Shown: positions 1 through 11,994 of the stretch, piece after piece
How positions within the stretch are numbered: position 1 is the stretch's first letter
How the letters are laid out: every line of letters begins with the position of its first letter
Source of the DNA: Martensiomyces pterosporus
Lineage: Eukaryota > Kickxellomycota > Kickxellomycetes > Kickxellales > Kickxellaceae
DNA length: 64,000 nucleotides
Reading direction: 5' to 3'
Assembly: GCA_025201845.1 (NCBI GenBank)
Contig: MU603980.1
Location: forward strand, 28,549 to 92,548
Notes under the pieces: generated by a model
The model's input: the letters and a program-made list of their open reading frames with translations, nothing else
Database searches by the model: none
What the model was told of the DNA's origin: nothing
Program-made: the position numbers and the translations under genes

Positions 1-85
1 TTGACGCACCCCTCGTTCAATAGTTAACTCCCACAATTATAACCGCTCATACCAACTGACCCTACGAAGGGGCAAATAAATCAGT

Positions 86-106
86 TCTCTCTCTCTCTCT
101 CTCTCT
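86..106. repeat. (CT)n microsatellite upstream of RAB2
   Basis: A run of about ten CT dinucleotides lies roughly 225 bases before the RAB2 start. Pyrimidine-rich tracts recur upstream of many genes in this window, so it may be part of the promoter or 5' leader. No coding feature is visible in bases 1-331. Confidence 0.8.
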
Positions 107-331
107 TTTGCTAGCGCATTTGCTACTGCCATGTGCATGACGCGACTAGGTCACGTGGTTGTTAAGCGGGCCAGCTGTTGGTCAAGAGGTGGGAGGCATG
201 TTGCAGGGAGTGGAATCGACAACAATCGTGCTTTACGCTCTGGCTGTCTGTCCGGCTCTGCTCTTCGCCCATCTTGGACACAGCACTTTTCAATTGGCCT
301 CCGCCCTCTCTTTTTGAAATTGCACAAGGAA

Positions 332-1290
<959 letters not shown>

Positions 1291-2759
1291 CTCTAGCCGG
1301 CAATTTCCCTCCTCAGTGCCTTTCGCTCCCGTTCTCTCACCCCCTAGAGTTGCTATAATAGCCCAACACATGCCACTCTTACCCCTACACCTGATATTCT
1401 ATAGTTTTATCTTTGCTTTTTTTTTGTTTTGCTCTACTCCTTCCTCAGCATGCCAGGCCATATCGACTGCTATACGACCATGCGTACTTCGCCGAAAATG
1501 CCTTCCTCTGCGTTTAGTGCGCTGCATCATCAGCCTCAGCAGGCAGCACTGGCCAGACCAGCCTGGATTGCCGGGCATTGGAAGAGAGTGATTTCTGTCT
1601 GGGAATGTTGGTCAGCATGGCAAACAAGGACTGCTGCTTTCATAGGAACTCGAAAAGCGTGGTGCATATAGGTCAAAGCGGGTGGATTTGCGGGCAAATA
1701 GGCATTGTGGCGTGCAGGCAATGCTTCTCCAGCTGTGTAGAGCTCAGAAATGGGTTCTCTGGTCTGTGCCCAGCGCATGTGCGTTTATGTGTATGTCGGA
1801 GGAGTGCTGCCCGTCTCCCTTTCCTTCCATTCCATTCTTTCAGCACCTCCTTCCTCCCACCCTTGCACATGCCACTCGCTGGTGCTTTTGCTTCATCGCT
1901 TTCTTCCTCGCTTTGGCCAAGTGTTTCAACGGTTTGTGCACCGCCATTACCAGCATCTTCTTGTGGCTCCCTGTTGCTGTGCTTGCTTGCATTCCAGCAT
2001 TTCTCGTTACTTGCAGCCCTGTTTGGGGGCTTTCCCAAGAAATCCAGCCAGCATGACAAGCTCGCTGATCTCGCAAGCCCCGAGCTTAGGGCTATCGTCG
2101 GCTGCGCCCAGTGTTCAAGGCTCTACATGTCGCATCCAGCAATAGTTGGTGCGTCTGTGGCTGCTCTCAGCACGCATCCTACTCTGCAAGATGTTTCAGA
2201 GTATCTGTCTTTCCACTCGCCTGAGCCCAATTGCACTGCGGCTGTTCTATATAAATATTCATTCAATATAAAACAGGAGATAGCCACAACAGCCACATTG
2301 GCTTCCTGTGCTCCTTAGTGTTCAAACTAAGAACACTCTGTAGCTACCCTCATATCCCGCAAGCTGAGCATCGACATTTATAAACAAATCCGAGCTTCCT
2401 ATCAGTACTCCACTACTTCTTACTCTTTTCTCTTTATAATCAAACACGAGGAAACTCGTGCTCTTAAGCTTAACAGCTTCAACAGTTAGCCGACCCCGCT
2501 ATCGGGACTCTTTTAGTTTCTTGGCTCCTAGTCAAGTTCAATGGAAAATACATCGGCTCCAGCACAACCACAACAGCCACATTGCAGTTTGCTTGAGATG
2601 TGGTACATATGCCCCATGTCGCCGCTATCTATATAAAAGAGAGACCACATTCAATTTTAACAGAGAATATAATGGTAGCGATGGTGCTTGGAACAAGAAA
2701 AAGCATGCTTGTTGAAAGGGCAAAACAATATTATTGTTGCAAACGGACAGCAAGCTAAT
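1291..2759. other. Convergent intergenic region between RAB2 and uL11
   Basis: This is about 1.47 kb between two converging genes, longer than the other 3'-3' gaps here (118-315 bases). Open frames exist (for example 1578-2318) but are cysteine/leucine/serine-rich translations of pyrimidine-rich DNA with no family resemblance and no ATG at the frame start. Two AT-rich patches carry a TATATAAA core, and a 17-base word ending in ACAGCCACATTG occurs twice (2284-2300 and 2568-2584). I see no gene I can support. Confidence 0.5.
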
Positions 2760-3939
2760 TTAGTTCTCAGAGATCTCAATCTCACCCTCATCGATCTTCT
2801 GCTGGACGTCAACGGGGCTCTCGCCGTCGACGGTGCAGCCAACCGAGAAGCAGGTGCCGAGGATCTCCTTGACGGTGCCCTTGAGCTCGCGAGCAAGAGA
2901 CTTGTCGGCCTCGCGCATGGTCTTGGCGATGCTGATGACGTCGTCAATGGACATGTTGCCGTTGTGGAGGATGTTCTTCTCCTTCTTCTTGTCGCGGACG
3001 GGCTCCTTGAGGGCGCGGATGACAAGGGAAGAGGCAGAGGGGACAACCGAGACAGTGGCCTGACGGTTCTGGACAGTCAGCTGAACGGTGACGCGGAGAC
3101 CCTTCCAGTCCTTGGTAGCCTTGGCGATGTCCTCACCAACCTTCTTGGGGGAGAGACCAAGAGGACCGATCTTGGGGGCAAGTGCGGAGGAGGCACCGAC
3201 CTCACCACCAGTAGCGCGAAGGGTGACTATGAAAGCACGCGAAACAGGCACGGCAAGAAAAGCAAGTGAATTAGCGAAATGCTCCAACATGCAAAACAAG
3301 GACGCGGTGCGCTGCCCACACAGACCGTGTGCCTGTTCCATGCAAGCGAAAACGACAGAAGGGGGCGTCTCTGTGCAGCGTCTGCGTGGCTCGTTGACTG
3401 GCGCTGCTGGAGAAAGACCTGCTGCCAACTCTGCCAATGCACTTGAATTTGCCAGGCAAGAGATGCGAGTAGAAGCCTCACAGGTGCTGCCCGACTAGCC
3501 ATAGCTCCAGCTCGCGCTGCTGCTGCTGCTGCTGCTAAGTGTGCGTGCATGGCCCTTATTTTGGCAGGCGGACAAGTTGCACGGGAATAGCACTCGGTGC
3601 GTCCTAAAATCGCGCAAGCGCACTGCTGGCAGCTCTGCAAGCGCACTGGCGGGCTCGCTCTGTCTCCTGTTTCGGGAAGAGCGAGACGCGGCAGATCCGC
3701 AGAGCATTCAGCAAAGCCGCATCCACGAATTCTGCGCCTCCATCCCTTAATGTGCCGTGGCCGCCATTCGAAGCAGCCATTTCGCCAGTATGCATTTCCC
3801 AGAGTCACCACATTCTGAATTCGAGCCACGCCCACCGTAGTATCGCCCCCGTCTCCGATTCGCGATGGATGCGCCTGCTATGTGTTGGATGCGACTACTT
3901 ACTGATCTGGACAGCGGTAGGATCGAACTTGGGCGGCAT
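2760..3939 (-). CDS. RPL12: 60S ribosomal protein uL11 (L12)
   Basis: Cytosolic ribosomal protein uL11 of the large-subunit P-stalk base, which contacts the GTPase-associated rRNA. There are two exons on the minus strand, 3939-3903 and 3226-2760, giving 167 aa. The short first exon codes [12 protein letters not shown], and the isoleucine codon at residue 13 is split by the intron. Family hallmarks follow: [20 protein letters not shown], then [18 protein letters not shown], then KEILGT near the C terminus. The length matches the usual 165 aa. The intron is about 676 bases (donor GTAAGT, acceptor ATAG), long for this window. I looked in it for a C/D-box snoRNA and saw none. It shares a 687-base upstream region with the divergent CRM1. 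Confidence 0.95.
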
Positions 3940-4626
3940 TTTTAATAATGTATTTCCTGGATTCTAACGACAAGCGCTGCAAAAAAGAGTGAATCCACTG
4001 CCTCAGCAACAGCCAGCACCTTTTTGCGTGCCTGCGATAAATCCTGCCCACGCACCAGCACGCCTCGCTTCGCAGCCGCCGCTGGGCTGCAACTGAATCA
4101 GCGGCCAAAAGCAAATATTCTCGATCACCAATCAGCATGATTATGATTACAAATGGCTGTGGGGCTTTTTATTTGCAGCGCTTGCGCCGCGCTCGGAATA
4201 GGAGGAAAAACACAGGCGTCGGCCCAACCCCGAGCTAGGCACAAGCCGTAGGCGGGCGGGGAGAGAGTGTTTACACTAGGGGGCGGCCCTGGCTTCGCCG
4301 TGGGTCTCCGTGGGTCTCTTTCTACGCAAGTTTGCTTTTGCCTTCAGCTATTATTGCCAGCTCTTTGCAACCTCGCTGCTCCTCCTGTCTGCTCAGCTGC
4401 TCTTCCAAGCCCTCAGCTGCGAAGCGCCTTTGCATATATCTGCCTATTTATTACGCCCTCGCACCCCGTGAGCACCCACCTCTTGTTCTGATCTCCCTAA
4501 TCATTTGGAAATTAGAAATAGCGTTTGCGCAAAGCTATTACACAAAGGAAACCTCGGCAATTACTATACGCTCACAGTCTGTTCTATCTCCCTCTTGCAC
4601 CTGCGCTGTCCTGAAAGTTTGAAGCT
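3940..4626. promoter_or_regulatory. Divergent promoter region of uL11 and CRM1
   Basis: This is 687 bases between two divergent start codons. It holds pyrimidine-rich stretches running toward CRM1 and a short direct repeat of CCGTGGGTCT near 4297-4317. I recognise no specific regulator site. Confidence 0.5.
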
Positions 4627-7600
4627 ATGGAGGTACATATGCACTTTTCTTTTCTTTTCTTTTTCCTGTCGCCTAAATTTTGCTGCGCTACGCCAAGCGT
4701 GCTTTGTGCCCTGCTACCCTGCGTATTTGTTCTTGGATTTTGTACTTGCAAGCGCCAAACAGGCAGCCGAGCCTTTTGCTGACCACAAACACATGCATGC
4801 CTCTTTTTCGTGTCTACGTAGGCGGTACTTGACTTTAACCGCGAGTTCGATGTCTCCCTTTTCGACCGCGTCGTGGACGTTCTGTTTACCGGCAAGGGCG
4901 GCGAGGTAAGTGGTTTTGTTGGGGGCATAGAGTGGGAAGGGGGCGTGATGAGGATTGCTGCGTTGGCTGCTGCCCTTCCAGCTGCTGTTGTTTCTAAACA
5001 CCAACACAAAACTGCTGCTGTTTACACAATCCGCCTGTAGCAAAAGATGGCTCAGCAGATCCTGACCGAGTTCAAGGAGAATGATATGTCGTGGACCCGG
5101 GCGGATGCGATTCTGACCAGTTCTGGCTCTCTCCAGTCAAAGGTAAGCGCTGGGCAGGCTGCTACAGTCTGGCAAAGCCTCCCTGATCGTTGGTGTTGCT
5201 CAGCTAGGCCAAGGACATCGACAGGAGGAGCTGCCAAAGTGCATCAATGCCGCGTGTGTGTCTAACCGCTCATTTGCTATTATGCTCCGTGCCCCATTTA
5301 CGCATTCTGAGACTGAGTAGTTTATTGCGCTGCAAGTTCTGGATAAGCTCATTCAAACAAAATGGAAGATCCTTCCCGTCGACCAGCGCACTGGAATCAA
5401 AAACTTTGTTGTTGAGATCATTCTCAAGACAGCATCAACCGATGAGTCGCTTCGCCAAAACAGAGTCTACCTGAGCAAGCTCAACCTTATCCTTGTTCAG
5501 ATCCTGAAGCAGGAGTGGCCTCACAACTGGCCGTCGTTCATTCCAGAGATTGTTCAGACGAGCAGGTCAAACCTTGCCCTCTGCGAGAACAACATGGCCA
5601 TTCTGAAACTGCTTAGCGAGGAGGTCTTTGACTTTTCGGCCGAGCAGATGACGCAGGCAAAGACGAAGAGCCTCAAATCACAGATGTGCGGCGAATTCAG
5701 CTCGATCTACACGCTGTGCACGGAGATTCTGCAAAAGGCTGTGCAGCCCAGCCTCATTCTCGCGACGCTCGAAACCCTGCTGCGCTTCCTCAGCTGGATT
5801 CCCTTTGGGTATATCTTTGAGACCGACCTCATCAGCAACCTGTGCACTCGGTTCCTGCAGCCACAGGTGACTCGCAACGTCACAATCAAGTGCCTGACCG
5901 AGATTGGCGGCCTCGATTGCGGCAACGATTACAAGGACCGCTTTGTTGCCCTCTTTTCGATGACCATTGCCGGTCTGCGTGAGATTCTTGGGGACCTCTC
6001 CAAGATCGACGAGGAGTGGGATGAATACGACGACGAGCAGCAGGAGTTCATCCAGAACGTCGCCATGTTCCTCACCAGCTTCCTCTCGTCCCACCTGCGC
6101 TTGGTCGAGTCATCTGCCACCCGCGACGACGTCATCCAGGCACACCAATACCTGCTTCGCATCTCGCAGGTTGACGAGCGCGAGATGTTCAAGGTGTGCT
6201 TGGAGTACTGGAACGTGCTCGTGCGCGGGCTGTACGAGGATGGCCGGACCCAGCCCTTCAGCCCTTCGATGGGGCTCCTCAACCTCGGCAGCAGCAACGG
6301 AAGCAACGGCGCAAATGGTGCAGCCCTGTCGGCGGAGCTTCGCCGCCAGATGTACTCGGGCGTCCTCACTGGCGTGCGCTATGTCATGATCAGCCGCATG
6401 GCTCGCCCCGAAGAGGTCCTCATCGTTGAGAACGACGAAGGCGAGATTGTGCGCGAGTTTATCAAGGAGACAGACACCATCACGCTGTACAAGGCCCAGC
6501 GCGAGTGCCTGATCTTCCTCACGCACCTGGATCCCCAGGACATGGAGAAGATCATGGTCGAGAAGCTTGGCCGGCAGATGGACGGCAGCGAGTGGTCCTG
6601 GAACAACCTGAACAAGCTGTGCTGGGCCATTGGCTCAGTCTCTGGCTCGATGACGGAGGACCAGGAGCGCCGCGTGCTTGTTATCATCATCAAGGATCTT
6701 CTCAGCCTCTGCGAGCTTAAGCGCGGCAAGGACAACAAGGCTGTTGTCGCGTCAAACATCATGTACGTCGTGGGGCAGTACCCGCGCTTCCTCAAGGCGC
6801 ACTGGAAGTTCCTCAAGACGGTGGCCAACAAGCTCTTTGAGTTCATGCATGAGCTGCACGAGGGCGTGCGCGACATGGCTTGCGATACCTTTGTGACCAT
6901 TGCTCAGAAGTGCCGCCGCCACTTTATCGCTCACCAGCCCGGCGAAAGCAATCCGTTTGTTGAGGACATCATTGCCAATGCAAACTCGATCACATCGGAT
7001 CTTGAGCCGCACCAGATCAACCGCTTCTGCGAGGCTGTTGGCTACCTGATCAGCGCCCAGCTCAACCCCCAGGTTCAGAAAGAGCTGATCGACGGCTTGA
7101 TGAAGCCTGCCAACGAGGCTTGGGACAGCCTTGTGCAGCAGGCGAGCCAGAACATGAACGTGCTCGAGGACTTGAACTTTGTGAAGCAGCTTGGCAACAT
7201 CCTGCGCACAAACGTGTCTGCTTGCGGAGCAGTCGGCAAGGGGTTCCTTTCGCAGATCGGCCGTATCTACATTGATATGCTGGGCCTGTACAAGGCAGTG
7301 TCCGAGGTCATCTCTGCCAGCGTTGCCAAGGATGGCGAGATCGCTACCAGGTACGCAAACATCCGCGCCATGCGCACGATCAAGAAGGAGGCCCTGCATC
7401 TTGTTGACACCTATGTCAAGCACTGCGACGGAGAGGTTGCGGCAGTCAACGAGAACATGATTCCGCCGCTCCTGGATGCGGTTCTCAACGACTATGCGCA
7501 GAATGTGCCCCCTGCGCGCGATGCCGAGGTCCTCAAGACGATGAACACGATCACCAGCACACTTGGCAGCCTCATGACGGACAAGATCCCCATCATCTTC

Positions 7601-8350
7601 GATGCGCTTTTTGAGAGTACCATGGGCATGATCAACCAGGACTTTACCGAGTACCCCGAGCACCGTCTGGCGATCTACCAGCTCCTGCGCACAATCAACC
7701 AAAAGTGCTTCAACGCCACCCTCAGCCTTCCCCCGCAGCAGTTCCGGTTTATGGTCATGTCGATCATGTGGGGATTCAAGCACACCCTGCGCGATGTTGC
7801 CGACCTCGGCCTCACCATTACGCTCGAGATGGTCAACAACTTCAACGTCTCTGACCGCTCGATCTCGAACGCATTCTTCCAGACGTACTTTGTCGAGCTG
7901 CTGAACGAGATCATCGTCGTGCTCACAGACAACGACCACAAGAGCAGCTTCAGGCTGCAGTGCATGGTTCTTGCTCGCATGATCCACCTGATCGAGTCCA
8001 ACCAGATCACGGCGCCTCTCTACGATGCGTCTGCGCCTGGCAACTCGAGCAACAACACGTTCATCCGCCAGTCGATTGCAGGCCTGCTGTCCACAGCGTT
8101 TGCCAACCTCACGCAGCGCCAGATCGAGGTGTTTGTTGCCGGCCTGTTCAACTTTAACGAGGACTTTGAGAAATTCCGCAACCATGTGCGCGACTTTTTG
8201 ATCCAGACCAAGGAGTTTGCCGGAGACGTTGCCGACCTGTACCTGGAGGAGACTGAGCGCGAGCTCGAGAGCAGGAAGCAGAAGGAGAAGGAGCTTGCTA
8301 TGCAGATCCCCGGTATGGTCAAGCCCTCCGAGATGGAGGAGGACGAGTGA
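4627..8350 (+). CDS. CRM1: Exportin-1 (CRM1/XPO1), nuclear export receptor
   Basis: Karyopherin-beta receptor for proteins with leucine-rich nuclear export signals, working with Ran-GTP at the nuclear pore. There are four exons: 4627-4632 (only ATG GAG), 4822-4905, 5041-5142 and 5321-8350. They give 1073 aa, against 1071 in human. The joined N terminus reads MEAVLDFNREFDVSLFDRVV, the usual CRM1 start. Diagnostic blocks include LVQILKQEWPHNWP, ENNMAILKLLSEEVFDFSAE, DLLSLCELKRGKDNKA and ASNIMYVVGQYPRFLKAHWK. The groove cysteine targeted by leptomycin B falls at residue 528 by my exon model, the same number as in human. The C terminus is acidic (EMEEDE). The first exon is tiny, so automated predictions may start too late. 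Confidence 0.96.
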
Positions 8351-8748
8351 GCACGGCCATTGCCAGCTATTTTTCATTTCTACCCCTTTCGTTTCACTTT
8401 CTAGCTTTCAGTCTTCAGGCTACTCGAATGCCAGCCACTGTGATGGCGCCTGCCTACACCGCAAAGGAGCAGCTCAAAAAAAGGCGCTGCTCAAAAAAAG
8501 CGGCCTGATTCCGTCTGATCAGCCAGATCACCGCGTCTGCATAGCCAGCACAGGATGGAAAAAATTCTCTACTGGCGACAAGTGCATGCAGCCGTCGCTT
8601 TGGTCACCGCACCTCCCCCCTTGGCTTCTCGCTCATTCCAAAGCTCCTCCGTTTACATTTGTTTCACACACCCCCTCTCTATCCCTCAGCACCTCTATTG
8701 GAGCTTCGCTCGGGCATTCTCAAAGGGAAAACAAACAGCACCAGCAGA
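8351..8748. other. Intergenic spacer between CRM1 and BRX1
   Basis: This is 398 bases between two genes on the same strand, holding the CRM1 3' end and the BRX1 leader. An A-rich direct repeat (GCTCAAAAAAA, around 8472-8500) occurs twice. A pyrimidine-rich tract near 8640-8690 precedes BRX1. No gene is seen. Confidence 0.5.
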
Positions 8749-9615
8749 ATGGCGACCTTATACAAGACAGCAAAGACCGAGTACAAGGATGTGGATGACA
8801 TCCTCGAGGACAAAGAGAGGCGTTCAAACATCAAGCAGCGCATTCTGATGGTTGCCAGCCGCGGCGTGACATTCCGCCATCGCCATCTGATGAACGACCT
8901 GGAGGCCCTGCTTCCGCACTCAAAGAAGGAGGCCAAGGTGGAGGCCAAGCAGGACATGGATCTTTTGAACGAGCTGGCCGAGATCCACAACTGCAACAAT
9001 GTGTTTTACTTTGAGGCCAGGAAGCACCAGGACCTGTATCTGTGGATTTCGCGCGCACCCTCGGGACCCAGCGTCAAGTTCCACGTGCAGAACATCCACA
9101 CAATGGACGAGCTGAAGATGACCGGGAACTGCCTTAAGGGGTCGCGGCCGATCCTCTCGTTTGACGCCAACTTTGATACCCAGCCCCACCTGCAGCTCCT
9201 CAAGGAGGTGTTCACCCAGACATTCGCCGTGCCCAAGGGAACCCGTAAGAGCAAGCCCTTCTACGACCACGTGTTTACTTTCAGCATTGTCGATAACCGC
9301 GTATGGTTCCGCAACTTCCAGATCGTCGAGAAGGACCCCGAGACTGGTGGTGATCTGGCCAAGGACGCCAAGCCCACGCTGGTCGAGATCGGCCCGCGCT
9401 TTGTGCTCAACACTATCCGGATCTTCGAAGGCAGCTTTGGCGGCCCCACTCTGTACGAGAACCCCAAGTACATTTCGCCCAACGCCGTGCGTGCGGCCAT
9501 CCGGTCCACGAAGGCGTCAAAGTACGCGTCGCGTGTCGCTGAGGTCCAGGAGCGCGAGGCAAAGATCAGAAACAACCCCCTGCCGTCGGATCCCCTCAAG
9601 GATGTGTTCAACTAG
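8749..9615 (+). CDS. BRX1: Ribosome biogenesis protein BRX1 (Brix domain)
   Basis: Nucleolar Brix-domain protein needed for assembly of the 60S subunit. It is a single exon of 288 aa. I chose the ATG at 8749 (MATLYKTAK) because similarity to BRX1 begins there; an earlier in-frame ATG at 8659 adds only unrelated leader sequence. Family signatures include ASRGVTFRHRHLMNDLEALL, ALLPHSKKEAK, EIHNCNNVFYFEARKHQDLY and TGNCLKGSRPILSFD. Further signatures are GTRKSKPFYDHVFTFSIVD, LVEIGPRFVL and EGSFGGPTLYENPKYISPN. These place it in the BRX1 branch rather than the PPF1, RPF1, RPF2 or IMP4 branches. It is convergent with the next gene, leaving a 295-base gap. Confidence 0.96.
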   Translation: MATLYKTAKTEYKDVDDILEDKERRSNIKQRILMVASRGVTFRHRHLMNDLEALLPHSKKEAKVEAKQDMDLLNELAEIHNCNNVFYFEARKHQDLYLWISRAPSGPSVKFHVQNIHTMDELKMTGNCLKGSRPILSFDANFDTQPHLQLLKEVFTQTFAVPKGTRKSKPFYDHVFTFSIVDNRVWFRNFQIVEKDPETGGDLAKDAKPTLVEIGPRFVLNTIRIFEGSFGGPTLYENPKYISPNAVRAAIRSTKASKYASRVAEVQEREAKIRNNPLPSDPLKDVFN

Positions 9616-9910
9616 CCCCCAGGCTGTAAGGCTCTGGCGCGCCCAGACACGCAGCCTCTTTTCCCCCTACCCCTGTCTTCTAAATGGAACATAGCAGCAT
9701 TTCCAACCGAGGTACAGTGATGAATGCGTGTTGTTGTTGGCACAGAAAGAAAGAGCTGCCTGAAGAGCTTCAAGAGGAAAGGAGTGGAAATGGTGGTTTT
9801 TGAGACCCGAGTTAGTGGTGTAAAAGGACAGATCTGAGAGATGAGTAAGGGAAGCAGATTGTAGACCGCAGTAGGCCAGCTACTGCAAAGAGGCTGCGGG
9901 TTTCTCCTGC

Positions 9911-11769
9911 TTATTCGGCAGTGTTGCCCTTGGAGAACCTGCGCAGCCCGCGGGCTGCAGAGAGCGGGCTGCCAGCAGCGCTGCCACTTTGGCCAAGGGT
10001 GCCGTTGGCGGGAGCAGCGGTGGTGCCATTGCTAAAGGCGGGTGGGATGGGCGGGACGCCCTTGCCGTGGGCCGCAGCAGAGGCATACAGATGGCCACGG
10101 TGGTAATGCGAGGCGCCGCTGACGGTGTTGCGACGCGCAAGGCCGCTTCCGCCGCTGATTGTACGCCTGCGGCTAAGAACGCCGCTCGACATGTCTGCCA
10201 TCTTGTGGTCGGGGTTAAAGTACTTCATGTCGGACTCTTCAAAGACGTACTGCCTGACGTGGACAAGCTCGCATGTCCTGAGCTCTTCAAGCGCCTCCGC
10301 CGCCAGCTTGGGGTTGGTGAACCACGCCAGCGCGCGGTTGCGGTTGAACCATTTGATCCGCACGATGTTGTCGTCGCGCTTGTAGCTCAAGAACAGCTTT
10401 TGCAGATCGGTTGTCTCCAGCGGGCAAGGAAAGTCGTGCAGCTCAATAGTGACTTCGGGCCTGTACTCTAGACAGCAGGAAAAAGCACGCAGCAGAAAGA
10501 GGGAGCGCAGAAGCACTCGGAAAGAGCAATTCAGAACGGCAGAAGCAAAGATGGGTGCGCTGCCAGGAAGCAGAAAGCGAATCGGGACATAGTGCACTTA
10601 CTGTACCGGATGTGCTCCTCGTCGAATCCCGGATACGGCGATCCGGTCTCTGAGGGGTTGACTGATGTCGTGGCGGAGGTGGCGTTCGAGGGCGCGTTGT
10701 CGCCGCTGTACTTTTTGTTAAAGTCCGCAAGGTCCTCTGGCTGGAACACGTAGTGCTTGGTCTTGACCAAGCGGCTGGAGCTAAGGTCCTCTAGAACGCG
10801 CTGGGCTACAATGGCTGAGCATCAGTGCGTGCGAGATAAAAATAGGAGCAGAAAAAGCAGGCATGCGCATGCAGGACAAACCGTGATTTTCGCTGTTGCT
10901 GCAAACGTCATTAGAGGAGATTGTCGCAAAAAATTTCGAGTGGTTTTGGCAGGTGGGTCTTGTGCATTGTTCTGCTGCCGCCCTGGCCAGCGCAACGGGC
11001 AGGCGGGATGGAAATAGTGTCTGTGGAGGAAGCGCACTAATGGGCTTGCATTCTCGCTCGCTCTATTCTCTTGTATTATGCCGATTATGGCTGTGCTCGC
11101 TTGCGTGCATGCTGCAACTTGTGCTTGGCACAGGTGGATATTAATAGAGCAGAGCGGATGGCTGGTTCCGCAATAGTAATGGGGGCCGGCTGCATGTCCT
11201 CCAGAATAAGGCGCGCCTGTGCTGCTGGGCCAATTGTTCAGAGCGAAGCGTGAGATAACAATGTACTATAGGGATAGAACCAGGGCAGGTGCCGCCCAAA
11301 GCAGATGGCATTGCGCCGTGCTAAACAGCGGATATGGGGCGAACGATGCCCCATATGGGGAGGGAGCAAACTGAGCCCATGCTGAGGCAAGCGGCAGCGT
11401 AGCAGCGCAAAAATAGAGCTTCAAAAAAGGTACGTTACCTGTCTCTGCGCGGCGGAACACAGCCAAGGCGCGAGTATCGTTAAGCCACTTGATGCGGTAG
11501 CCTCCGCGCTCGCAGCGGTGGTGCTGGTAAGGCTCCAGCATCTGGTTGAGGTCGGCAGTCTCGAAATCAGACGAGAACTGGTGGAGCTCAATGGTTTTGT
11601 CGGTTGGGTACTTGCGTTTGACAGTCTCCTCCGTCCACGCTGAGCGCTCCTTCGTGCTCATGCTGAGACTGCGAAACCTTCTCAGCGCAGACTGCTTCTG
11701 CTCCTCCATATCTACATGGGACACAGCCACAGCAAAGGATAACCTGGTACTTTAGCAGTAGATAGGGCC

Positions 11770-11811
<42 letters not shown>

Positions 11812-11994
11812 AAAGCGCAAGAAGGCCAGTAGCGCCAGCAAAAGGGGTGCAGATGGAAAAGCTGCTGATAGATACAAACCTTCGCTGGAGTTAGGGAACT
11901 TCAGAAAGGCCTCCTGCGCAACAAGCGGCTTCGACGCCAGTGCTGCGCTCAGGGCATCGCGGATTTGAGCATGCTGTTCGGGAGTTGGGTCCAT
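9911..11994 (-). CDS. Tandem RRM-like protein, R3HCC1-type
   Basis: Predicted 382-aa protein from four minus-strand exons: 11994-11880, 11711-11439, 10805-10602 and 10467-9911. It carries two related RRM-like domains, near residues 76-160 and 198-275. Each begins TIELH.F....ET.DL, contains RIKW.N..RALA.F, and ends near ..VKTKHYVF or ..VHVRQYVF. This layout resembles the C-terminal RRM-like module of animal R3HCC1/R3HCC1L proteins. The similarity is recalled, not computed. No R3H motif is visible. The C terminus is Ser/Ala/Gly-rich. Molecular function is unknown; RNA binding is an inference. All introns have GT-AG ends and consistent phase. The first intron contains a GACA microsatellite. Confidence 0.78.
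11770..11811. repeat. (ACAG)n tetranucleotide microsatellite
   Basis: About ten near-perfect ACAG/GACA units lie within the first intron of the tandem RRM-like gene. Length polymorphism between strains is likely. Confidence 0.95.

Noticed and set aside
1578..2318. 246-codon plus-strand frame in the RAB2/uL11 gap
   Set aside because: It begins at TTG, translates pyrimidine-rich DNA into Cys/Leu/Ser-rich sequence and matches no family I know. The last 90 codons look slightly more protein-like but are unsupported.
4926..4990. Possible C/D snoRNA in a CRM1 intron (GTGATGA near 4945)
   Set aside because: There is no matching D box or terminal stem at a suitable distance.
6752..8377. 541-codon minus-strand frame
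   Set aside because: It lies wholly opposite well-conserved CRM1 coding sequence and is explained by codon bias.
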